From: Caldilineaceae bacterium
Lineage (GTDB): Bacteria; Chloroflexota; Anaerolineae; Caldilineales; Caldilineaceae
Direction: 5' to 3'
Assembly (NCBI GenBank): GCA_020433455.1
Contig: JAGRCP010000012.1
Location: 10,715-74,714 of the forward strand
Length of the DNA stretch: 64,000 nt
Position numbers and translations under genes: made by a program. Shown here in pieces: positions 48,220-57,211 of this stretch (the first letter of the stretch is position 1; each line of letters starts with the position of its first letter). A model generated the notes under the pieces. It had not been told where the DNA came from, did no database searches, and worked only from the letters and a program-made list of their open reading frames with translations.

Positions 48220-49746
48220 ATGATGCTACTCCGCTTCACGTCAGCCAATTCCTCCTGCAAAATCGGCCGTCCGGCGCGTCGTCATATCCGGGCGTGGCTT
48301 TGGATAATTCTTGCCGGCAGTCTGTTGCTGATGAGCGCGTGCAGCCGCGCCGAAGACGCGTCAGAACCGAATATTGACCAGATTTTGCCTATTAATTGGG
48401 GATTTGTCCTGGGCAACGCATCACGCTTCTCCCTCGCGTCGTCCAGCAAATGGGAACCGGTTAATATTGACGGCGACGGTGAGTCGGAGCATCTTTTGCT
48501 CTACGCTTACGGCATCCGCAATTTGGACTTTTCCGAAGAGACGCTCAACACTGAGCGGCCGGATCCCATCGCCGGCGCGTCGGTGGGCGCAATGATTGTG
48601 GATGTTCAGGAGTCTTCCGAAAACGTCGTGGGTTCGCCGGCCCTGGCCACACCTCTTCAGCCTTCCGCCACGTTTGTTCCCTACCGGGTGGCTCCTTCCT
48701 ATCTGCTTTCGCCCAATACCGGACCGGTGGGCGTATATCGCGGGGCAGACAAAATTCAGTATTTTCAATACGCGACGGATGCCGACGGCTTATGCGCCAA
48801 TCCGGGAGGCGACCCAAACGAGTTGGCGCTGTACGACTCGGGGCAAACGCTCACGTTTGCCTGGTGGCGCGATGCCTATTTGGGCTATGGCGCGACGCAA
48901 CTGCATGCTCCCGGCGGCTTTCGCAACGTGACGGTCCTGGGCAACGGCGACCCTGTTAGTATGGCGCTCAACGAGCTTAACCAGCCGATCGGGGCCATCG
49001 ATCTCCTCTATCCCCTGGCCCAGCCGGAGAACCCGCTGGATGCCCGGGTGGAGGGCGGCTTTGCCGATCTCCAGCGCAGCCGCCTTTGTCGCGTACGTCG
49101 CTTTTATCGCCAACCGGCAAGTTCAACTGAAGCAGGGGCCTATCGCGCCGATATTCACTTTGTAGATGATGATTTAGGCATCCAATTTTGTCGCAGCGAT
49201 GAACAGGATCCTTTCTTTCCTGAAGCTGTCGTTATGCAGTCTCTGACCGCAGAGGAACCCTTGGTGCGTACGCTATCCATCTCGCCCCGCCTGGACATAT
49301 CCCAGGTCCAGCTCATTACCAGCACCATGGAGCTGCTGGATCAGACCCAAACCCGCCCTCTCAAAACCTGCGGTAATGCTGATGCGAACGTGTCGCTGCC
49401 CCGTTACCGCATCTCTGACCTGGTGACCCGCGCCGCGCTGGAATACGGCGATCCGTACCGCCTGAACCGCGCCCCGAATCAGGCGGATATCTCTCGCCTG
49501 TTGAGCTTCGTGTGCGCTGAGATTACGCCCATTGACGTGACGTCGGGGGAAGCGACAACGGAAGGCAAACACTTTCTCTTCTTTTCCCTGGAACACGAGC
49601 CGCCCGCCTCCATAGAGGTGAACGGGAAAACAATCCACCTGCCGGATCGTTTTGTGATTGTTGACATGGAGAATGCTAACGATTGGGGCCAGAGCGACTG
49701 CAAATCCATCATCGCCCAAAATACGCCGGAGGTCGGCGCGCCATGA
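48220..49746 (+). CDS. Predicted lipoprotein of unknown function
   Basis: An exported protein of 508 residues. The N-terminus is long and basic, then a hydrophobic helix ([22 protein letters not shown]) with a lipobox at LMSAC. The mature region has a [21 protein letters not shown] stretch resembling FG-GAP/EF-type repeats (D-x-D-G-D) and multiple Cys (about six), but no recognised domain. Its stop overlaps the next start as ATGA, so it is coupled to the AlbA_2-type ATPase gene. The start could be ATG 48220 or 48223. Confidence 0.7.
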   Translation: MMLLRFTSANSSCKIGRPARRHIRAWLWIILAGSLLLMSACSRAEDASEPNIDQILPINWGFVLGNASRFSLASSSKWEPVNIDGDGESEHLLLYAYGIRNLDFSEETLNTERPDPIAGASVGAMIVDVQESSENVVGSPALATPLQPSATFVPYRVAPSYLLSPNTGPVGVYRGADKIQYFQYATDADGLCANPGGDPNELALYDSGQTLTFAWWRDAYLGYGATQLHAPGGFRNVTVLGNGDPVSMALNELNQPIGAIDLLYPLAQPENPLDARVEGGFADLQRSRLCRVRRFYRQPASSTEAGAYRADIHFVDDDLGIQFCRSDEQDPFFPEAVVMQSLTAEEPLVRTLSISPRLDISQVQLITSTMELLDQTQTRPLKTCGNADANVSLPRYRISDLVTRAALEYGDPYRLNRAPNQADISRLLSFVCAEITPIDVTSGEATTEGKHFLFFSLEHEPPASIEVNGKTIHLPDRFVIVDMENANDWGQSDCKSIIAQNTPEVGAP

Positions 49747-51179
49747 TCGCCCGTCGGCGTTCCGGCTCTTCTTCCGCCGAGCTGCGCGCCGCGCTCTCCG
49801 GGGGAGAAGGCGAGCAGACCGCCTTTATGACGGCCCGGGCCTCGACTGCAAACGTGGCTGAAACCTTGGCCGCGCTGGCTAACGCCAATGGCGGGCTGCT
49901 TTTCGCGGGCGTTACCTCTGCGGGCAAGATTCAGGCCCGGAATGACGCCAATGCCCTGCGCGATAAGATCACCGAGGCCGGCCTCTTGACCGCGCCGCCT
50001 CTCATTCTGCCCGCGCCCCGGCGCATCGTCATTGATGATGCCGAATTGGCCGTGGTGGAAGTACCCAGCGGCTTGCCCCATATTTACAGCCTGCGCGGCG
50101 CATATTTTACGCGTACGGGCAAACACAATCGCCCCTTAACGACGCCGGAACTGCGCCGCCTGCTTCTGGAGCGGGGCGAAGCAGGCTTTGAGGAGCAACT
50201 CGTTCCCGAGGCGACGTTGGATGTGCTGGATGACCGCCTGGTGGATGACTACCTGGAGCACATCGCCCTGGCCCCGGACGAAGGGCCGATTCAGGCGCTC
50301 ATGGCCCGGGGCTGCGTGGACTATCGGACCGACCGGACCGATCGAGGCGGACGTCCCGGCGCCGCCGACGTCGCGCCCACTGTGGCCGGCCTGCTGCTTT
50401 TCGGACGTAATCCCCAGCAGTTTGTGCGCAGCGCGGAAATCATCTGCGTACGCTATGCCGGTAAGCGCATGAGCGATGAATTCGTGCGCCAGGATATTAC
50501 CGGCCCTCTGCGGGAACAAGTGCGCCAGGCAGAATCGTTTGTCAGCAGCAACATGCGTCGGGGTATGCGCATCACCGGCATGACGCGTGAGGAGACGACC
50601 GAATATCCTCCGGCCGTGGTGCGCGAAGCCATCGTCAACGCCGTGGCCCATCGGGATTACAGCATCCGCGGCGAGGGAATCCGCCTGCTCATGTTTGCCG
50701 ATCGACTGGAGGTCTATAGCCCCGGCCGTTTGCCCGGCCACGTGACGCTGGATAACCTCAAAGACGAGCGCTATAGCCGTAATGAGGCCGTCGTTGCCGT
50801 GCTCAGCGATTTGGGCTATATTGAGCGTTTGGGCTACGGCATCGATCGCATGTTGGCGACCATGGAAGAGGCCGGGCTCCAGCCGCCTATTTTTGCTGAA
50901 ACGGCGGCGGGGTTCCAGGTGACGCTCTACTCTGCAACCGAGGAGTTGGTCAGCTCCCAGCCTCAGGAACAGCCGTGGCCCCACGGGTTTCTCAATCCGC
51001 GTCAGGAGGCGGCTATGGCCTTTCTCAGCGAGCACGGCCGCATTACCAACAGCGATTACCAAGCGTTGACGCCCGATGTCAGCGCTGAAACTATTCGCCG
51101 GGATCTGGCCGATCTGGTAGACAAGAACATCCTTCTGCGCATCGGCGAGAAGCGGGCGACGTACTATATTTTGAAGTGA
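49743..51179 (+). CDS. AlbA_2/Schlafen-like DNA-binding ATPase with C-terminal winged helix
   Basis: A 478-residue putative transcriptional regulator. The N-terminal about 110 residues ([31 protein letters not shown]) form the AlbA_2 (divergent AAA_4) domain. The middle-to-C-terminal part carries a GHKL-like ATPase remnant, [43 protein letters not shown] (N-box E-x-x-x-N plus a G-box). The last 65 residues are a winged helix ([42 protein letters not shown]). Coupled by ATGA to the upstream lipoprotein gene. Target genes unknown. Confidence 0.88.
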   Translation: MIARRRSGSSSAELRAALSGGEGEQTAFMTARASTANVAETLAALANANGGLLFAGVTSAGKIQARNDANALRDKITEAGLLTAPPLILPAPRRIVIDDAELAVVEVPSGLPHIYSLRGAYFTRTGKHNRPLTTPELRRLLLERGEAGFEEQLVPEATLDVLDDRLVDDYLEHIALAPDEGPIQALMARGCVDYRTDRTDRGGRPGAADVAPTVAGLLLFGRNPQQFVRSAEIICVRYAGKRMSDEFVRQDITGPLREQVRQAESFVSSNMRRGMRITGMTREETTEYPPAVVREAIVNAVAHRDYSIRGEGIRLLMFADRLEVYSPGRLPGHVTLDNLKDERYSRNEAVVAVLSDLGYIERLGYGIDRMLATMEEAGLQPPIFAETAAGFQVTLYSATEELVSSQPQEQPWPHGFLNPRQEAAMAFLSEHGRITNSDYQALTPDVSAETIRRDLADLVDKNILLRIGEKRATYYILK

Positions 51180-51188
51180 AGCAGGAAT

Positions 51189-51300
51189 GTTGATTGGGAA
51201 TGAGAGAGTGGAAAATGATGAATGAGAAAGAAGGAATAAGAAATGGCGTATGTCACATGAGGCAAGCTCATTCCTCATTCCTCATTCCTCATTCCTCATT
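51189..51300. repeat. TCATTCC heptad tandem with degenerate inverse arm
   Basis: Four perfect tandem copies of TCATTCC (51268-51295) plus five further bases end just before the thiolase ribosome site. Upstream, 51199-51240 contains the inverse motif GGAATGA in degenerate copies. The transcript between the ATPase and thiolase genes can thus fold into a long imperfect hairpin. Confidence 0.8.
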
Positions 51301-51317
51301 AGTTCTCCGGAGTCTTT

Positions 51318-52481
51318 ATGCGTTCAGTTTCTATTGTGGGAATTGGTCAATCGGACGTGGGCGAGTTGTGGAATCGTTCGGCGCGGGAGATTGCCTATGA
51401 TGCCGTCTCCGCGGCCATGGCCGAGGCGAATATTGAGACGGCTGACGCCCTCTTCGTGGGCAACATGCTCAGCGGCGTGCTGCTGGATCAGGAGCACCTG
51501 GCTACGCTTATCGCCGATTATTGCGGTTTGACGGGGATTGAGGCGACCAAGATTGAAGCGGCGTGCGGCAGCGGCGCGGCCGCGCTGCGCATCGGCGCCA
51601 TGGCCGTTGCCAGCGGTTATCACGATGTGGTCATCGTAGCCGGGCTGGAAAAGATGACCGACACGGTGGGCAAGGATACGACGGCGGGACTGGCCACCGC
51701 GGCCGATGCCGAGTATGAGGCGCTTCACGGCCTCAGCTTTGTGGGGCTCAATGCCCTCATCATGCAGCGCTACCTGTACGAATATAATGTGCCCCTGGAC
51801 GCGTTTGCCGGCTTCAGCATCAACGCCCATCGCAACGGCGTCAACAATCCCCGGGCCATGTTTCAGCGCGCGATCACGCTGAACGACTACCTGGGGGCGC
51901 CGGTTGTGGCGACACCCATCAACATTATGGACAGCAGCCCCGTCTGTGACGGCGCGGCTGCGGTCATTCTGGTCCCTAGCGAACGGGCCCATGAATTCAC
52001 CACCGGCCACCATCGGGGCGCCGTGCAGATTCTTGCCGGCGCCGGCGCCACAGATACCCTGGCCGTCCACGATCGCCGGGATCCTCTTTTTCTTCAGGCC
52101 GCGTACGACAGCAGCCAAAAGGCCTATGGGCAGGCGGGCGTCCGGCCGGAAGATTTAGACCTTTTCGAGGTCCATGACGCCTTCACCATTATGAGCGCGT
52201 TGAGCCTGGAGGCCACCGGCTTCGCCCGGCGCGGCGAAGGTTGGCGTATGGCCCAGGATGACGAAATCGGCATCAACGGGCGCATCCCCATCAGCACCAT
52301 GGGCGGCCTTAAAAGCCGAGGGCATCCCGTGGGCGCAACCGGCGTTTATCAGATCACGGAAATAGTGCAGCAACTCACGGGGACGGCGGGAGCCAATCAG
52401 GTGGCCAATGCCCGCCTGGCCATGGCTCAGAACATCGGCGGCAGCGGCGCCACCATCATTACGCATATCCTGGGAAGCTGA
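51318..52481 (+). CDS. Thiolase-family acetyl-CoA acetyltransferase
   Basis: Thiolase of 387 residues, close to the archaeal-type/SCP2-type enzymes that pair with DUF35 proteins. The acylated Cys is in IEAACGSGAAALR, the His in LFEVHDAFT, and GGLKSRGHPVGATGVYQ contains the GHPxG motif. It condenses two acetyl-CoA or cleaves a 3-ketoacyl-CoA. The two downstream DUF35 half-proteins mirror the thiolase/HMG-CoA synthase complex organisation, but no HMG-CoA synthase gene is present here. CCGGAG precedes the ATG. Confidence 0.92.
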   Translation: MRSVSIVGIGQSDVGELWNRSAREIAYDAVSAAMAEANIETADALFVGNMLSGVLLDQEHLATLIADYCGLTGIEATKIEAACGSGAAALRIGAMAVASGYHDVVIVAGLEKMTDTVGKDTTAGLATAADAEYEALHGLSFVGLNALIMQRYLYEYNVPLDAFAGFSINAHRNGVNNPRAMFQRAITLNDYLGAPVVATPINIMDSSPVCDGAAAVILVPSERAHEFTTGHHRGAVQILAGAGATDTLAVHDRRDPLFLQAAYDSSQKAYGQAGVRPEDLDLFEVHDAFTIMSALSLEATGFARRGEGWRMAQDDEIGINGRIPISTMGGLKSRGHPVGATGVYQITEIVQQLTGTAGANQVANARLAMAQNIGGSGATIITHILGS

Positions 52482-52696
52482 CATCCTTCGGCATATTTTG
52501 TACAAACTATACTCAATTGTTGAATTTTTGCCTCTAAAAAGCTGTCAAAAGCTATCAAATCCCTCCCAACGCCGGTCAGATAGGAATTGAGAGTCCATAT
52601 CTGCTACGCTGTACGTCGTACGTTGACCGCATGGCAACCCTGTCGCGTTCCGTGCGTACAAGTATCAAATCATTTCGGCGAATAAGGAGTTTTTGT

Positions 52697-52927
52697 ATGG
52701 CTGTTCCAACACTGTGGCGAACCAAGCAGCAGCGTTATAATTTGATGGGCGAGAAGTGTCCGAGTTGCGCCGGCGCTGTTTTTCCGCCGCGCAAGGTTTG
52801 TCCCCATTGCGGCGATACCATGACGGATGAGCACGTCAGTGGGCATGAGACGACTGGCTCATTTGTCTTTCACCTGCCCAATTTCGCCTCCCACCGACAG
52901 CTCTCACGCGTGGCCGGAGACGACTAG
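52697..52927 (+). CDS. DUF35-type zinc-ribbon protein (half of a split Zn-ribbon/OB-fold protein)
   Basis: A 76-residue protein. It begins with PTLWRTKQQRYNLMGEKCPSCAGAVFPPRKVCPHCGD, the DUF35 N-terminal helix and rubredoxin-like zinc ribbon (two C-x-x-C pairs). In usual DUF35 proteins the chain continues straight into an OB fold; here it ends in VAGDD and TAG, and the OB fold is in the next gene in a different frame. The start ATG 52697 has AAGGAG at 52684. It probably supports the thiolase as acyl-CoA channelling partner. Confidence 0.85.
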   Translation: MAVPTLWRTKQQRYNLMGEKCPSCAGAVFPPRKVCPHCGDTMTDEHVSGHETTGSFVFHLPNFASHRQLSRVAGDD

Positions 52928-52932
52928 GCTTT

Positions 52933-53235
52933 ATGACAGATGTACGGCATCCAGAGACGCTGCCTCATCCCCATCGACTGACGGGACGGGGGGAGGTCTA
53001 TAGTTTCACCACCATGTACAGCGTGCCCCAGGGATATGAAGCGCAGAAGCCCTACACCGTAGCCCTGATCAAGCTGGATGACGGTCCGGTGATCAGCGCT
53101 CAGCTTACCGATGTGGAGGCGGAAGACATCCGCATCGGCCAACGCGTCGAGATGGTGACGCGTAAGCTGCGGGAAGACGGCGCCGAAGGCCAGATCGTTT
53201 ACGGCTATAAGTTCCGCCCGATAATGGCCCGGTGA
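52933..53235 (+). CDS. DUF35-type OB-fold protein (other half of the split protein)
   Basis: A 100-residue OB-fold protein: RLTGRGEVYSFTTMYSVPQGYEAQKPYTVALIKLDDGPVISAQLTD, then RIGQRVEMVTRK and VYGYKFRPI, the standard DUF35 C-terminal domain, which binds CoA intermediates between thiolase and its partner enzyme. It starts five bases after the zinc-ribbon stop and needs that partner to rebuild the normal fold. No clear ribosome site, so reinitiation is likely. Confidence 0.88.
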   Translation: MTDVRHPETLPHPHRLTGRGEVYSFTTMYSVPQGYEAQKPYTVALIKLDDGPVISAQLTDVEAEDIRIGQRVEMVTRKLREDGAEGQIVYGYKFRPIMAR

Positions 53236-53319
53236 GGGAGTAGACGATAAAACACGGCGATGCGGCCTGACAATGAAACCGAATAATCAAACCGGATAAT
53301 CAAAGATGAATGCACAAAG

Positions 53320-53343
53320 GTCACCAATAACGGTGACTTTTTT
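53320..53343 (+). terminator. Terminator after the thiolase/DUF35 operon
   Basis: GTCACC (53320-53325) and GGTGAC (53332-53337) with an AATAAC loop, flanked by AAAG and a run of six T (53338-53343). Textbook form, short stem. Confidence 0.8.
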
Positions 53344-53445
53344 GTTGCGGCCTTTTTTGGGCTAATATATTCAGGCACTCGCTTCATCATCCCGACTCGT
53401 TCTCCATTTTCCGCGCACCGGCTTGCTATGACCAAAGGAGTAATC

Positions 53446-54807
53446 ATGCTGCGCCGATTTTTGGTTTTATCTACCCTTGCCCTTGTGCTGATTTTGCCGG
53501 CCGCGTGCGCTGCGCCCGCTGCGGATAGCGAAAATGCCGCGGCCGCAGAGGCGCCGGCCGCGGAGGAAGCGGCGGGCCAGGATGTGGAGGGCGCGCCCCA
53601 GCCGGAACCGGCGGAGGGACTGGATGATCCAAGTTCCGAATCGAGCGCAACCAATGCCGTCCCCATCTACAACTCCTGGGACGAGGTGCTGAACGCGGCC
53701 CAGGGTACAACCGTCACCTGGTCTCTGTGGGGCGGCTCGGAGACCATCAACGCGCATGTAGATGAGTTCATCGGCCAATCGCTGCTGGAACAATACGGCG
53801 TCACGCTGGAACGAGCGCCGCTGGACAATACGGCCGACGCCGTTAACCAGGTTTTGAACGAAAAAGCCGCCGGGCGGGAGAGCAGCGGCAGCATTGATGC
53901 CATCTGGATCAACGGGGATAATTTCCGCGCGCTGAAGGACGCCGGCGCGCTCTACGGCCCCTTCGTCGCAATCCTGCCCAACGCCGGGCTGGTGGATTGG
54001 CGCAACGCCGCGGTGGGCTACGACTTCGGCGTGGCGGTGGACGGCTACGAGTCGCCCTGGGCCGGTTTTCAGTGGGTGCTGGAGTACAACCGCGCCACGG
54101 TAGGCGACAACCCGCCCCGCACCTTTGACGATCTGCGCACGTGGATCGAGGAAAACCCCGGTCGCTTTACCTATCCCGCTCCGCCCAATCACGTGGGCGC
54201 AGCCTTTGTGCGCCAGCTTTTTTACTGGGCCGCGGGATCGTCCGAGCCCTTTCTGGGCGAATTTGATCAAGCCGTCTTTAATGAATACGCGCCCGTGGTA
54301 TGGGAATATCTGAACGCCATTGAGCCTAATCTCTGGCGCGGCGGCCAGACCTATCCGGATCCGGCGACGATGACCGAACTCCTGGCCAATCAGGCGATCG
54401 ACTTCAATATGGAATACGATTCCAGCCGCGCGTCTACTTACATCCGCGAGGGCCTTTATCCCGACGCCATCCGCACGACAGTGCTGGAGAGCGGTACGTT
54501 GGCCAATGTCAGTTATATCGCCATACCCTATAACGCGTCCAACCCCGCGGGCGCGCTGGTGTTGGCCAATTATCTGCTCTCGCCCGAGTACCAAACGGCC
54601 ATTACCGATCCCGAAATATTGGGCTGGAAGATGGTTATTGATCCGACGCGGCTCAGCGAGGCTGAGCAGGCTGCCCTGGCCGAAACGACCCGAGGCGTGG
54701 CTACCCTCTCCGCAGATGCGCTCAGCAGCGCAGCCCTGCCTGAAATGAACGCTGACTGGCTTCCGGCCATTAAGCGCGGCTGGGAAGAGAACGTCCTTCA
54801 ACGTTAG
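53446..54807 (+). CDS. ABC transporter solute-binding lipoprotein, YnjB family
   Basis: An extracellular binding protein of 453 residues. Signal peptide and lipobox ILPAACAAP, an Ala/Glu/Pro linker of about 55 residues, then VTWSLWGGSETINAHVDEFIGQSLLEQYGVTLERAPLDNTADAVNQVLNEKAAGRE and IDAIWINGDNFRALKDAGALYGPF, characteristic of YnjB, the binding protein of a putative thiamine-type importer. The start at 53446 follows AAGGAG; ATG 53428 has none. No YnjC/YnjD genes are adjacent; the following permeases are of the sugar (MalF/MalG) kind. Confidence 0.9.
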   Translation: MLRRFLVLSTLALVLILPAACAAPAADSENAAAAEAPAAEEAAGQDVEGAPQPEPAEGLDDPSSESSATNAVPIYNSWDEVLNAAQGTTVTWSLWGGSETINAHVDEFIGQSLLEQYGVTLERAPLDNTADAVNQVLNEKAAGRESSGSIDAIWINGDNFRALKDAGALYGPFVAILPNAGLVDWRNAAVGYDFGVAVDGYESPWAGFQWVLEYNRATVGDNPPRTFDDLRTWIEENPGRFTYPAPPNHVGAAFVRQLFYWAAGSSEPFLGEFDQAVFNEYAPVVWEYLNAIEPNLWRGGQTYPDPATMTELLANQAIDFNMEYDSSRASTYIREGLYPDAIRTTVLESGTLANVSYIAIPYNASNPAGALVLANYLLSPEYQTAITDPEILGWKMVIDPTRLSEAEQAALAETTRGVATLSADALSSAALPEMNADWLPAIKRGWEENVLQR

Positions 54808-54926
54808 GCGTCAGTTCTTTCTGGAAACCGGCGGCGGATTGGGCGGAAAAATCGTCCGCCTTGCTCTTTGATCGCGACGCCGCCGTCCCCGTACGCACTA
54901 CACCTTAACCGAATATTTACGACTCC

Positions 54927-54957
54927 TTGGCGTTGCGTTAATTTAGCGCGCTATAAT
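54927..54957 (+). promoter_or_regulatory. Candidate promoter 1 upstream of the sugar permeases
   Basis: TTGGCG (54927-54932) and a perfect TATAAT (54952-54957) are 19 bases apart. Spacing is at the long end, so a moderate candidate. Confidence 0.45.
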
Positions 54958-55061
54958 GGGGAAATGGGAGATTCGGTGCAGTCAATCGGGAAATGGTTTT
55001 CGCAACTTTGGGGCAGCCACAGGTCTAAATTCTGTTGTTTGTCGGGATTATTTTAAGACGC

Positions 55062-55090
55062 TTGTTGCTTTGGCGTCTTTAGGCTATACT
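55062..55090 (+). promoter_or_regulatory. Candidate promoter 2 upstream of the sugar permeases
   Basis: TTGTTG (55062-55067) and TATACT (55085-55090) with 17-base spacing, 67 bases before the VOC-fragment ATG. Confidence 0.5.
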
Positions 55091-55156
55091 AGCCCCCTCC
55101 CTGTTACTCCTTTTGTTAATCGTTAGCCAACTCTTTTCGAGCGGGAAGTTTTTTGT

Positions 55157-55288
55157 ATGGAATATTATCAGGGTTGTCTGATCGACCATGTCCACCTACG
55201 GATCGCCGATGTGGAGGAGAGTAGGCGCTTGTATCAAGCTGTCTTTTTAACCGTCGATGACCCCAATCCCCGAAGCTATTTGCCATAA
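55157..55288 (+). pseudogene. N-terminal fragment of a VOC (glyoxalase-fold) protein
   Basis: An open frame of 43 codons: YYQGCLIDHVHLRIADVEES then RRLYQAVF is the first beta-alpha unit of VOC proteins (I-D-H-V-H-L-R-x-A-D, with the metal-binding His). It then ends in SYLP and TAA, whose last A is the first base of the permease ATG. A full domain needs about 120 residues, so this is a truncated remnant fused to the front of the permease operon; it might now act as a leader ORF. Confidence 0.65.
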
Positions 55289-56247
55289 TGAGCCAAGCAA
55301 CACATTCCACTTCCGTGACGTCAACCCCGGCCCCGTCTGCCGCGCGTCGCCGCAAGCGTATTCTGAGCGCGCTGGAGGGCTACCTGTATCTGGCTCCCAC
55401 GCTGATCGGGCTGGCGCTTTTCGTTTACATTCCCATTTTTACGTCGTTTCGCCTAAGCCTCAACCGCATCGCGCCCTTCGGCAACCGCATGCGCTTTGTA
55501 GGTTTTGAGAATTACGTCAACCTCCTCACCGATTCTGATTATTGGAACAGCGTGCGCATTACCCTGCTTTTTGTGTTGGGGACGGTGCCGACGGGGATAT
55601 TTCTGGCTGTGGTGCTGGCGATTTTACTATCGTATCCCGTCGCACATTTGAAGTCTCTGCACCGCACCCTCATCTTTGTCCCTGTGATCATCAGCAGCGC
55701 GGTGGCGGGCGTACTCTTCCGCTGGCTTTTCCACCCGGTGGTCGGCTATCTGAATTTCTGGATGGTGCAGGCGGGCTTCTTCGACAGCATGAAGGATGCG
55801 CCCAACTGGCTGGCCTCCAAGAACTGGGCCCTGCTGGCGGTGATCATCGCTACGACCTGGCGCCAGCTCGGCTTCAACGTGATTATTGCGCTGGCCGGCG
55901 TCCAAAACATCGACGAGACCTTTTACGATGCTTCCAAAGTTGACGGCGCGGGCACGCTTCAGCGACTGCGCCATATTACCCTGCCGCTCCTCTCGCCTAC
56001 CCTCTTTTTCCTGCTCATCATCAACGTGATTTACAGCTTCCAGGCATTCGGCGAGATCCACGTCCTGACCGAGGGCGGACCGGGCCGGGCTACAACCACT
56101 TTGGTCTATTCTATCTTCTACGATGCGTTCGTGGGCACGCCCCAGCGGGGAATTGCCTCGGCCCAGGCCTACATTTTGGCCGTCATGGTGGTGGTTATGT
56201 CCTATATCAACTTTGCCGTGGTCAACCGACGGGTGCACTATCAATAA
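55288..56247 (+). CDS. Sugar-type ABC transporter permease 1 (MalF/UgpA-like)
   Basis: Inner-membrane permease of 319 residues with six main helices. GYLYLAPTLIGLALFVYIPIFTSFRLSLNR is the usual first helix, and the EAA-type loop is FYDASKVDGAGTLQRLRHITLPLLSPTLFFLLIINVI. VNRRVHYQ ends the chain in the usual position. Its start overlaps the stop of the VOC fragment (TAATG) and its stop overlaps the next gene's start. Together with the next permease and a binding protein it forms a CUT1-type importer. Confidence 0.94.
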   Translation: MSQATHSTSVTSTPAPSAARRRKRILSALEGYLYLAPTLIGLALFVYIPIFTSFRLSLNRIAPFGNRMRFVGFENYVNLLTDSDYWNSVRITLLFVLGTVPTGIFLAVVLAILLSYPVAHLKSLHRTLIFVPVIISSAVAGVLFRWLFHPVVGYLNFWMVQAGFFDSMKDAPNWLASKNWALLAVIIATTWRQLGFNVIIALAGVQNIDETFYDASKVDGAGTLQRLRHITLPLLSPTLFFLLIINVIYSFQAFGEIHVLTEGGPGRATTTLVYSIFYDAFVGTPQRGIASAQAYILAVMVVVMSYINFAVVNRRVHYQ

Positions 56248-57110
56248 TGACCATCACAACGGAACGTTCCGCATCGACCAGGCGTCGCTTTCAATACGGC
56301 GACCTCATCGTTCATATCCTGCTTCTCAGCCTGGGGATATTGATCGCCCTGCCGATTTTTATCGGCTTCTTTACCAGCTTCAAGCAGCCCACCCAGGTGA
56401 TGACCTTCCCGCCCCAACTCATCCCCCGAGATTGGACGCTGGCGAATTATCGGGTGGCGCTGGAAGTAACGCCCTTTGGTCGCTACCTGCTCAACAGTAC
56501 GATCCAGTCCGGCATCATCATGATTGGGCAGGTGCTCTTTAGCGTGCTGGCCGCGTATGCCTTCGCTCTGCTGGATTTCCCCGGGCGCAACCTGCTCTTT
56601 TATCTGGTGCTGGGCAGCTTGATGATCCCTTTTGAACTGGTCTTTATTCCCAATTTTCAACTGGTTTCCAGCCTGAATTGGGGGGATACCTACGCGGGTT
56701 TGACCGTACCCTTTCTGGCCAGCGCCTTTGGCGTCTTTATGCTGCGTCAGTTTTTCCTCACCGTGCCCAAGGAGTATCGGGACTCGTCCAAAATTGACGG
56801 CGCGGGCAACTGGCGCTATCTCTGGCAAATTCTCGTGCCGTTGAGCAAAGGGGCCATCGGCGCTTTTGCGATCTTTGCTTTTCTCAGCGCCTGGAATCAA
56901 TATCTGTGGCCGCTTATCATCACCAACTCGGTCAAGATGCGCACGCTCCAAATCGGCATTCGCTTTTTTATGACCCAACTGGACCGGGGCAGCGACTGGG
57001 GAGCGGTTATGGCCGGCTCCATGATCGCGATTGTGCCCGCGCTGATCGTCTTTTTGCTGGCCCAGAAGCAGCTTGTGCGGGGCATCGCCATGTCTGGTCT
57101 GAAGGGATAA
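56247..57110 (+). CDS. Sugar-type ABC transporter permease 2 (MalG/UgpE-like)
   Basis: Second permease, 287 residues, six helices. The MalG-type features are TSFKQPTQVMTFPPQLIPRDWTLANYRVAL, YAFALLDFPGRN and the EAA loop YRDSSKIDGAGNWRYLWQILVPLSKGAIGAFAIFAFLSAWNQYLWPL. The ATG at 56247 shares one base with the upstream stop (TAATGA), indicating coupling. A hairpin and the binding protein follow. Confidence 0.94.
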   Translation: MTITTERSASTRRRFQYGDLIVHILLLSLGILIALPIFIGFFTSFKQPTQVMTFPPQLIPRDWTLANYRVALEVTPFGRYLLNSTIQSGIIMIGQVLFSVLAAYAFALLDFPGRNLLFYLVLGSLMIPFELVFIPNFQLVSSLNWGDTYAGLTVPFLASAFGVFMLRQFFLTVPKEYRDSSKIDGAGNWRYLWQILVPLSKGAIGAFAIFAFLSAWNQYLWPLIITNSVKMRTLQIGIRFFMTQLDRGSDWGAVMAGSMIAIVPALIVFLLAQKQLVRGIAMSGLKG

Positions 57111-57128
57111 AATCATTGCGTTGTGATC

Positions 57129-57151
57129 AACGGCGTGCAAGCGCCGTTTTT
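57129..57151 (+). terminator. Intra-operon terminator/attenuator
   Basis: AACGGCG (57129-57135) and CGCCGTT (57142-57148) with a TGCAAG loop and a T run to 57151, 18 bases after the permease stop and 60 before the binding-protein start. It should attenuate transcription into the binding-protein gene or protect the upstream mRNA. Confidence 0.7.
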
Positions 57152-57211
57152 CAAATCTTGTCTATGGGCTCGTCTGTCTCAATCACTATCTCAACCACAA
57201 AGGAGAATTTT

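Larger units (their letters stand above)
54808..55156. other. Gene-free stretch with promoter candidates
   Basis: Contains two promoter-like pairs (54927-54957 and 55062-55090, listed separately) that would serve the VOC fragment and the permease operon. No terminator hairpin was seen after the YnjB-type gene. Confidence 0.45.

Noticed and set aside
53467-54801. 444-codon minus-strand ORF opposite the YnjB-type gene
   Set aside because: Arg/Gly/His-rich shadow of a high-G+C gene; the plus strand has a signal peptide, lipobox and recognisable family.
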